From: Annona cherimola
Taxonomy: Eukaryota; Streptophyta; Magnoliopsida; Magnoliales; Annonaceae
Direction of reading: 5' to 3'
NCBI GenBank assembly: GCA_030490835.1
Contig: CM059975.1
Location: forward strand, 4,119,579 to 4,183,578
DNA: 64,000 nucleotides
Within the stretch, counting starts at the first letter, position 1; the number at the start of each line of letters is the position of its first letter. Under the pieces are notes generated by a model, which searched no databases, had not been told where the DNA came from, and saw nothing but the letters and a program-made list of their open reading frames with translations. This document shows, piece by piece, positions 56,001 to 64,000 of the stretch. Both the position numbers and the translations under genes were made by a program.

Positions 56001-59000
56001 TTTAGGTAAGAATATATACAGCTATTACACAAATTATGATAGATTAGATCTTCAAATCTCAGCCATGATTTCTGCATGATTGACAGCCCACAAATCTCTT
56101 AGCAATTGACAGCCCAGCCATGATTTCTGCATGATTTCTGCCATAATCTTAGGATTTCTGCCATAAACTGACAGCCCACAAATCTCTTAGCAATTGACAG
56201 CCCATCCATGATTTCTGCATGATTTCTGCCATAATCTTAGGATTTCTGCCATAAATTGACAACCCGCAATCTCTGCCATTGATATTGTGTGCTTCATTTT
56301 ATATGTCAATCTTTTTCAAATAAAACAAAAGTTGACACATTCATTTGTACTTCTAATTTGAATCATTTGAAATTAGAGTGATTTTACATAGCTGTGACAC
56401 TTCACTTCTCTAACAGGGTTATGCTGGTGGTGATGAAGCTAAAATGCTCCAGAGGCATCTTCTCAAGACTTCTGCAAAGATTGGTGTGGGTGCTAACAGA
56501 AGTGCCATTGCCGAACAGTTTTTCAAAAGATATGGTTATATCAAACCATCAAGTAAACACTTTGAGAGGCATCATCACCCTGGTCAAAAGCCAAGCAGCT
56601 TCAATGCAGAGAAAATTGGTGCTGTAATTTTGGATGACGGGATGCAGGTAACAGGATTCTCAAGTTTAACTACAGAATGTGTCCGTGGCTTTTGAAATGT
56701 GGGAACTAATCCATGTTCCATGGAAATTTCCATGCAAATGGCCTATTTTTTGCACATGGTTATTTGTACATTTGATCTAATTCATTTATCATGCTAAGCA
56801 CTACCTATTTAGATAATATTCAAAAATCATCTTAAATGTATTTGAGCAGTCTGTTAGCTTTGTCTCATGTTAGAGCAAATATGCATCCATCAAAGTTGTC
56901 TATTTCTTTATGATGCAGTTTCTTTAAGACAAATCTTTGAATCTTATGCAAATAATTAATAAGACCTTATTTCATAAATAGAGATGCTGCAATTAACCAT
57001 GGTTCTTCCATAGACAGCATTGGAGCTTGTCTCGTGATGTAGAAATTGTGATGGTGAATGGCATGGTGCCATGGGGGAACAATCAGTTGCTTCCGCATGG
57101 ACCTTTGAGGGAACCTCTTACTGCACTCAGAAGAGCAGATGTTGTGGTAATTCATCATGCTGATCTGGTAATGTCTGCATTCCGTAATTTTGTTGTTGAT
57201 TCTTTTATGTCATTTTCTTTGTTTCATTTTATCAGGAATGAGATTAGTTCAATCTAATTCTGAGTTCACTTATAGGCCCCAGATACTAGAGATAGTAGCT
57301 GACAACAAGTTCAGATGTAAAACATGATCTTTTTTTTTTTGTCCTTTGGAAATCATTTCATTGCATTTTGGACAGTTTTATCTGTTTGACATGGACCACA
57401 TGGTATGGCCAGGTTGATAATCTTGCTATAATCTTTTAGCAAGCTAATATTCTGAATATTTTCAATTGTGTGACAAAATGCAATTATTTGTTCTTCATAA
57501 TCAGGCTTTCTTAAGAATGTAACTATGTGATTTTTTAAAGCTATATCTGAGGCTTGCCTTCTCCTGCAATTTCTGGCAGGTCAACAATATTGAAAATTAA
57601 CATCTTTCCAATAGCGCTGTCATTTCAGCAGTCAATCAGCTGGACCTGGGTGTGGGATGATATTCCCAGGAATATTTGTTTGGAAACATCTACAAAGACA
57701 TATTGTAATGGTACATGAAAGATGTTATTGGATGTTTGTTATTCATTGACAACATTAGGATGAAGATGCAACCAGGTGTCTTATGTTCACATTGATGCAA
57801 TGAACATAACTGTTATATGTATCTCAATATTTATGACCATTTCATATTTTTTTAAAGAAAAAATTTGGAATTCCACGAGTAAAAACAGAAAGAGTGAAAA
57901 AGTGGGTTTGTAGACGGCTGAATAGTCAGAGATATAAAGGATATGCTGATCCTACTTGATTTATCATTACACATGTCCTGTTTGTTATTCAGGTCTCTGA
58001 TTGTCAGCTCAAACTTATTAAAGAAACAACAAGAGAAGTTAAAGAAACTCTGCCCATTTTCTTCAGTCGAATGGCTCCATCACACTTCTTTGAAATCGAG
58101 AATTGTCGTTCAACGTTGCCATTAACAACCATAAAAAATATGGTTGTACTCTGTATTTCTGCTATTGGGTTTGCGGATTCATTTGTGCATGGAATCAAAC
58201 AGGTAATTTTTTCATTTCACATTATGTTTACAAACAATTCATGTGGATTTCCAACTATTGGCATGATGTTAAGAAAGTATGCAGTTCAATGTCAAGTTAG
58301 ATTAAATAAGTTACGATGACTTGATGCCACATTAGATGGGTTTCCTCAGTTGGACTCCATCTAAGGTCCTGGGCTGGTTTTTGGGTTTGGTGGTCCTCCA
58401 TCACATGCATAAAACAAATGGATGGATGTGAAAAGCTGGTTCAACCGTCTTAGCCATCCATTTGCTTCTTACATTGGCCACCTAATGGATGAAATGCTAT
58501 ATTCAGCAACCTGACCACTGGCAACAATTTTGGAAAGATTACATATTTTATGAATTTCCATATTTTGTGATTGGTGGATGTGAAGCCTTCAAACTGGCTA
58601 GTGGACTGCCCAATCTCGATCTGTGGAAGTGTGCAGTTAGGTTCTCATGGCCTCCTTATACCCTGCATTTTCAGAAAAGAAATAAAAAAGAAAGAAGGGA
58701 ATAAAGAGAGACCAAGTGATATTAGTATTATTTATTAATATTGTAGATACGGAAATGAACTAGGTCTAAGGTACTCTATTGTCATTTATCAATGTATAAA
58801 TTCTCTTGGGCGTGTTGGGTGTTGAATCCATGCAATACCCAGTTCATTTGTCTAGGCAGTTGAGTGTCGGATCCATGCAATACCCAACATTCACACATGG
58901 CAGCTGACCCTGAACTCAACCCACCCATGTGCATACTGTATATAAACACCAACACCTATATGTGATCTGGATCCACATGAAATCAGACGAGTGGGCACCT

Positions 59001-60557
59001 GCCCAATCCCATGATTTCTTGTTTCAGATAGATCTTTTTTTTTTTTAATTGTTCCATCTGTAAACTAACTTACAACATATCTTCTTCTTCTTCTTTTTTT
59101 TCCTTTTTTACAACTCTAATATCCCAAGTGAATTTCCATTTTTGGTCACTGGATTATACCTGCTCCTAACCAGGGTCAAACCTTGGACTTCCCAGCACTA
59201 AGGATGTCAACCAACTGCGCTAGCATTTGATCACATATGTTATGGATCTTTATACACCTATTAAGTGTGTACAAAACATACCTAGGCTCAGCCACCAGAT
59301 GTTTAAAAAGTGACCAACTGTGGGTCGGGTCTTCAAAATCTAACCTGAATATCACCTGGATCTCGGTTACGTCTGCTCAAGCCTGGTGAAGGACCAGGCT
59401 TGCATCGGTTGGATTCACAGGTCAATCTGCTCGAGTTGCTGTTCAGTCAAAAAAACGGCTAGTATTTATTTATTCTGCTACATGGGTTTTAATTTGCTAT
59501 CATGTGTGCTTATTGCCAGTACCCTATTCTCATCTACTGAATGGCCCCAGCTTTGCAACAGATGTCTCCATTGCGTGCTGATAGATTGGATTTCAGTGAC
59601 CATCATTTTTTTCAAGCTAAGGTGAAAGTCTGATTTTGCCCAACAATATCTATTTGCCTTCTCCTGTTTGGATTCGTGCCAGTAGCTCAAATATTTTGAG
59701 CTTGTTATTCTCTAACATCCAGTTGCAAGAAACCTGTAGATATGATTAGCTCTTGTCAGCATACTTATCTTGATTTTGATGTCCTCCAAATTCCAATGTT
59801 CTATAGCTTATATTGATGCTGGACAAAGATTGATGAATTACAGAAGATGTCTTGTGACTATTCAAAGATGTAAAATGTAACCATGCTCCCCAGGCAGGAT
59901 GTAAGATGCACTGGGCTCAAACTGCTTACTGGGCTGTAAAACAGCTGGCTTTTTTGGCACCCTGGAGTCATGGCTGCCTATCGCTCAACCAAGTTCTCTT
60001 ACGGTTGCCTCATTACTGAGAGATGCACAACCAACTTGTTGCAGCCTCTGAACTTGTTCACTAGCACGTGTTTCCTCTCTATTTGGGCACCAGCTTGTAG
60101 AAGTGTATAAATAGCATAATGCAGCAAATTAAAATGCCTTGAATGATTTCTAGTATTCTTATGATGCTTCTAATGAATGTGTGTTATTGAGTAGGATATC
60201 AAGATCATCAAAGGGAGACTTACAGCACTGTTGAATGAGTTTCAGCTGAAGCCTATTGTGGTAGTAACTGAGAAGGTAAGATCCATAACGTGGCCTTCTA
60301 AGATGGCTATATGTTAATCGGTTGACTTTGTTTTCATTTTTCCATGGATCCCATCTTTGTGGGAAACAACATATGATGATAATGGCAAACTTCAACTTTT
60401 TCTTTCTTTGTATAAGCAGGATTATGATCGAGACCCTGCCATTCTAAATGAACTAGATCCATTTAAAGTTTTGGTACTTTCTTCTTCTCTTCAAATTGTG
60501 CCTTTAGCAGGACAAACGGAGGAGAGTTTCAAAACTCTGTTGGGAAAGTTGATTTGA
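50064..60557 (+). CDS. LpxK: Tetraacyldisaccharide 4'-kinase, mitochondrial (8 exons, intact)
   Basis: Phosphorylates the 4' position of the tetraacyl disaccharide precursor in the lipid A-like pathway that plants keep in mitochondria. Exons: 50064-50245, 50385-50508, 56417-56647, 57018-57167, 57993-58202, 59562-59621, 60195-60275, 60420-60557. They total 1176 bp (391 residues), with consistent GT/AG borders and phases, a length close to the plant family. Residues 1-60 form an N-terminal hydrophobic or targeting part with positive charges ([29 protein letters not shown]). Residues 70-81, [12 protein letters not shown], are the LpxK-type Walker A loop. [13 protein letters not shown] spans the exon 3/4 junction. 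Also visible are [37 protein letters not shown] across exons 6/7, and VVVTEKDYDRDP across exons 7/8. Intron 2 (5.9 kb) contains a MITE and a copia element. Exon 6 (60 bp) is small but is supported by family motifs and phase. Confidence 0.95.
50982..51260 (+). mobile_element. MITE copy 11 in LpxK intron 2
   Basis: It begins TGGGTGTGTTTGGGAAG and ends TTGCCAAACACAACA. It carries AAAGTTAAAATAGATAAG followed by TTAGTTGTAA. The copia element begins six bases beyond its right end. Confidence 0.7.
51267..51679 (-). repeat. 3' LTR of the copia element, with internal 88-bp tandem repeat
   Basis: Direct repeat of 55872-56284. Two adjacent 88-bp units (51477-51564 and 51565-51652), each rich in CCATGATTTCTGCATGATTT, occupy its right half. 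The polypurine tract TTTGAGGAGGGA (- strand) abuts at 51680-51691. Confidence 0.95.
51687..53281 (-). pseudogene. Copia reverse transcriptase and RNase H
   Basis: Copia-type reverse transcriptase with [32 protein letters not shown] and the catalytic YVDDIIITG (near 52620-52650), followed by RNase H. The RNase H shows [31 protein letters not shown] and [16 protein letters not shown] at 53082-53084 separates the first part ([14 protein letters not shown] region) from the long open stretch that starts at 53027. The terminal TGA lies inside the polypurine tract. Confidence 0.93.
53286..54425 (-). pseudogene. Copia integrase with GAG-pre-integrase finger
   Basis: It starts with a zinc-binding part (HKRLGHPN ... 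CSVCKLGK). The core follows with [28 protein letters not shown] and [15 protein letters not shown], giving the DDE positions. The downstream [13 protein letters not shown] is a copia hallmark. Stops at both borders (54444-54446 and 53286-53288) isolate it from gag-protease and from reverse transcriptase. Confidence 0.93.
54444..55703 (-). pseudogene. Copia gag and protease
   Basis: 419 codons open from [15 protein letters not shown]. The gag part shows [20 protein letters not shown] and [13 protein letters not shown]. Two CCHC knuckles follow ([14 protein letters not shown] and [14 protein letters not shown]). The protease active site [13 protein letters not shown] lies near the end. The frame stops at TAG (54444-54446), after which the pre-integrase region continues in phase. 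Confidence 0.93.
55860..55871 (-). other. Primer-binding site of the copia element
   Basis: On the - strand TGGTATTAGAGA directly follows the 5' LTR. It matches the initiator methionine tRNA complement TGGTATCAGAGC with a C-to-T change and a last-base difference. Confidence 0.8.
55872..56284 (-). repeat. 5' LTR of the copia element
   Basis: 413 bp, pairing with 51267-51679. It has the same internal 88-bp duplication (56082-56257) and TA...TA ends. Confidence 0.95.
59085..59231 (-). mobile_element. tRNA-derived SINE in LpxK intron 5
   Basis: Read on the - strand it has a pol III A box TAGCGCAGTTGG (59211-59222). About 30 bases later comes a B box GGTTTGACCC (59173-59182). Downstream is a tail rich in A and AAG units (about 59084-59110). 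This spacing is that of a tRNA gene, but the rest does not fold as a tRNA, so it is called a SINE. No target duplication was identified. Confidence 0.6.
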
Positions 60558-62919
60558 CTGGGCAAAGTAACCTTGTTCTGTTGTTTGATTGATAGGGTTA
60601 GTTTCCTTATGACACAGTAACTTCAAATTCAAACTCTAGAATCCAATGAACTATGATGCATCGTGATACCATTTTTCTCAAATGCCCATCCATTTCTCTT
60701 GATTGTGTGGGTCGCCTGTATGTTTTCAGCATCCTACTATTTATAATTTTCAGTGAGTTGAATTTTAGGCAAATCAGTTTGGATCTCCCTTAGATTTTGT
60801 GGGACATTTGCAGATGTTGTGTTAACCACTGAGTGATTCAGTCGGACTTCTGAATAGAGGCTGAATTTTAGCCCAAATTTTCTTTGGATAGCCAACAAAT
60901 GAAATCTTTAGTCATTTGTCACACGTGACCTGTAGGTATTTCCAATAACGGTGAAAATACTGAAGCCTTTATAATTTTTCATTTTGTAATATATTTCAAA
61001 AATATTAACTGATGTTCGTCTAATCCTAAGTTTTTACGTAATTCTTTATATGATGAAGAAAAGGTACTTTAAAATTTGTTTTTTCAGAGGCCATACTAGA
61101 AATTCTCACTTAAATATGTGATATAGTGGAAGAGATTATTGTTGCGAAGTCCATTGAGTTGGTGGCAATGCTTTTCTTGAGTTAGTTGAATGCTTATCAT
61201 GAGAGACTTTGACTAGCGCAGACCACCAGCACAAGTTTTCTATGTGCATATTTTTGTCAAAAATGGATCGTTGTTAAAAATGTATCATTGATCATTGATA
61301 AGTTGTCCAATTTTCTGAGTATTTATCAGTTCAGATTTTTCTGAAGCACTAAGAACTCAAAATTTCCCATGAATATTTACTTTTTACCCACTATGAATTT
61401 CTTTTTTTAAAAAAAATAAAAAATCCTTTTGCATCACTTACTTTTCCTCCACTAAGAATTTCTTTTTCAAAAAAAAAAAATCCTTTTTCATCCCTTGGTA
61501 TATTTTCCTCAAAATAATTTTAGCCATTTTCTCTTTATTCACTTTGGCTGATGCCACCTTCTATCTTATTGATATTGTTCTCAGTCCATTCTTTATGGAA
61601 ATTTTCATTTCTTGGCACCCAAATACTTAATGTCTTAGCTCCATGACTAAAAATTCTGATCTGAATTGGTGTGATATGATTTATAGGTCAGTGATAATTT
61701 AAATAATAGTAACTAATAAGGCGGCCTGTCTGGTTTCTGAAGGTTTCGACTCCAGGGGAAAAGCATTCGTTGAACAAGGAAGAAAGAAAAGGTTGATGGC
61801 TAAGTGCAGAAGGGGTAGGTGTGGCCGCATGAATAAGGATGTTGCAAAAGAAAGAAAACAAAACGAAGAAAAGGATGGGAGGGTAAGTTCCGCCCAGATC
61901 TTTGCTGTAGATCCACACCACTCATTAGGTTGAGTCATTAGGCAAGAAACATTTCCCACTATTATCTGCTTGAAATGATTTGAGTTCCTTATTAAATCTC
62001 AGAACTACGAGCTGTGCAAAACCACAAAACTCTTCTCATTTCACGCTACACCGCCATATGCACAGTGACAGGAACCATGCCCCTACTCGTTGCCACATGT
62101 AGAAAATTTGGGTCTGCGCAGGTGCGGACTGTGAGTAGTTCAATATTTTTGGAAGATTTGGTAAACCAAACTTTTAATTTGGATTCCCAAAATAGATTCT
62201 GAACCCAAACGGTTTGGTGATAAATGCCTGCCGTTCCAAATATTGCTTGCTTGAGTTGCTGAATAGCTATGTTAGGTAGCCGTACGAGTGCGCTTTGGAA
62301 GTAAGGCTAACCCAAGAGATGAAAAATACGGTATTGGCACTAATTGCTTATTTGATTGCTATTAATGGAAGGGAGTGTTTAACAGAACAACATATGTGCC
62401 AAACCCTCTTGAGGATTAGTCGCCCCCAATTTTTCAAACATACCAAAAACATCATAAACAGTGCTGGGAAGACCTTTTTTTATTCATTTTATGTATATAT
62501 TAAGTCATCTAATATTACAATGTAGTATATGCATAATTCTCGTAACATGGGGGAACATTTCTTATACCACCCCCAACTCTAGGGGACATTTTTTCTGTGA
62601 TCCTCATTACCGTAGGAGAAGAGGGTCGATGCCACGATCGCTAGGCACTAGGCTCACCATGCATACCAGCACACCATAATGACTGGTTGCCGGGAAGACC
62701 ATTTGATGATGAGAGTTTGGTTGATTCCGCTGACCAAATTGTTAAGAAATAGCAACAGGGACCAGCCACGGGACGAGTTGCCCACCTTTGACATTTCTCT
62801 TAACTTGACGACACTTTCATTTCCTTCGCTCTGCAATCCTACGGGAAGTGGAAACCCATGTAACTTTCACCAACAACCATGTTTTCCAAAGACTGCTTGT
62901 CTTTTAATAATCTAAGAAT
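60558..62919. other. LpxK 3' flank and intergenic DNA
   Basis: Several AT-rich stretches could hold polyadenylation signals, but none stands out. Bases 61390-61500 repeat TTTCTTTTT(C/A)AAAAAA-type sequence twice. Short frames at 61688-61959 and 62654-62915 have no recognisable domains. Confidence 0.4.
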
Positions 62920-63088
62920 ATTTTAAAGTTGAAATGGATAAGTTTTTTCTTTTTAGATTGTGGAAATAGATAAATTTGTTGTATAGAAAGATTAAAAAAT
63001 GATTACAAAGTAGCATAGTTGTATAGTAAGGTGTGTGGGAAAGTAGTGAATGAAAAAAAAAAAAAAAAATTCATGCTTGCCAAACACA
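62920..63088 (+). mobile_element. MITE copy 12, 5'-truncated
   Basis: It retains GTTGTATAGAAAGATTAAAA, TAGCATAGTTGTATAGTAAG and the right end CTTGCCAAACACA. The left third is missing. Confidence 0.5.
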
Positions 63089-64000
63089 AAAGTACTAGTT
63101 CAAACATGAGATGAGATAAAGATGAAATGAGATGTCACATTTCTCAATACACTTTTATCTATTTTCAATAAATTTTTTACTCATTTTTAATACAATTTTA
63201 TTCATTTATAATACATCTTTACTCATTCCTCATGCATTTTCATCCTAAATTCTCATCTCTTTTTCATTTCATCTGATCCCATCCATGAAGTATATTTGCA
63301 GGAGAAAGTGCATTAGACAGATAAAACTGAAATTGGAGAAGATGTTAGGAAATTAGATTTTTTAAAAAAGAAAATAATTAAAATATAGATAATGATGAGA
63401 TAAAATAGGATTGTTCAGGTTGTGAGAAGTAGCTAAAATATTTATGCATTAGTCTAAAGAGATAAAAAAAACAAGAGAAAATAAAATTGATTGCCTTTTG
63501 TTTTTAAAGAAAGGTTAAATTTAAATTGTTGGAAATATTTACCGGTGTATGTTTTTTTAGGATTTTAAAAGGTACTTCGTTTTAAAGATTTAAGATCATT
63601 CGAGATCGAATATGTTAGTTTTAAATTTAAAAACGGTTAGATATGAAGTAGAAACCGGTTTGGATTTGCCACAACCGCTAGTCAAATCGAATTAGATAGC
63701 TCTAAGTGCTCGTCGCTTGCGGCCAAATTATTCCGTCTCTCTGGTTTATGTTCTCTCTTCGATACGTATCCTAAATATTCGCAATAAATTTCTATATCAG
63801 TGACTCGCCATTGTCCATTAAAGCCACCATTACATTTATGGCAAGGAGAAAAATACCCCCAATATCGAATTCAATAACACGACTGTCAACCAATCAAAAA
63901 AAAAAAATAACACGACTGTCTTTTATTATTATTATTATTGGCAGTTATGCAATCTGACAATAAATATCTGTCGGGGGGAAATTATATAAAAATTTCCACT
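63089..64000. other. Intergenic DNA, no gene recognised
   Basis: AT-rich. Around 63105-63300 GAGATGAGATAAAGATGAAATGAGATG faces TCTCATCTCTTTTTCATTTCATCT, a probable eroded inverted repeat. Nothing coding is supported up to the window end. Confidence 0.35.

Larger units (their letters stand above)
51267..56284 (-). mobile_element. Ty1/copia LTR retrotransposon, full length, young but inactivated
   Basis: This 5018-bp element is inserted antisense in LpxK intron 2. Its two 413-bp LTRs differ at only about six positions by eye. The 5-bp target duplication TTGTG is perfect (51262-51266 and 56285-56289). The LTRs begin TAAC/TAAT and end GATA on the + strand, that is TA...TA instead of TG...CA. In - orientation the order is LTR, primer site, gag with two zinc knuckles, protease, integrase, reverse transcriptase, RNase H, purine tract and LTR; integrase before reverse transcriptase defines copia. 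In-frame stops at 54444-54446, 53286-53288 and 53082-53084 interrupt an otherwise open polyprotein. Confidence 0.96.

Overview
This is nuclear DNA of a flowering plant. It is AT-rich, its two genes are split by GT/AG introns, and it is full of transposable-element debris. The species cannot be named from the window. Two complete protein genes can be assembled, both on the + strand. The first, 13043-34784 (16 exons, 1348 codons before the stop), is a plastid soluble starch synthase III: transit peptide, charged coiled-coil arm with a 7 x 16-residue tandem repeat, three starch-binding (CBM53) domains, then the GT5 catalytic domain with KVGGLGDV and KTGGL. The second, 50064-60557 (8 exons, 391 codons before the stop), is the plant homologue of LpxK, tetraacyldisaccharide 4'-kinase of the mitochondrial lipid A-like pathway. 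All exon phases join cleanly, so both genes look intact. Their functions are unrelated. 

Each gene carries one complete but decayed LTR retrotransposon in an intron, in antisense orientation. A Ty3/gypsy chromovirus (17539-23996, TSD CAATC) sits in starch synthase intron 4. A Ty1/copia element (51267-56284, TSD TTGTG) sits in LpxK intron 2; its LTRs have unusual TA...TA ends. Both have initiator-methionine tRNA-type primer sites and several stop codons that look like C-to-T decay. 

The 15 kb between the genes holds a hairpin recognised as a MIR171 microRNA precursor on the - strand (40425-40508). The remaining intergenic DNA (1-12.7 kb, 34.8-50 kb, 60.6-64 kb) has no convincing protein genes. 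It is a mosaic of short non-autonomous elements: about twelve copies of a roughly 280-bp MITE with GGGTGTGTTTGG-type ends, several AT-rich fold-back elements, a TA-microsatellite-bounded element, and simple repeats. LpxK intron 5 holds a tRNA-derived SINE. 

No new multi-gene system is evident. The best leads are the MIR171 locus, the non-canonical copia LTR ends, the nested-palindrome fold-back at 9811-10221 with its in-window empty site, the amplified 16-residue repeat in starch synthase III, and the tandem duplication that covers a splice acceptor of the same gene.
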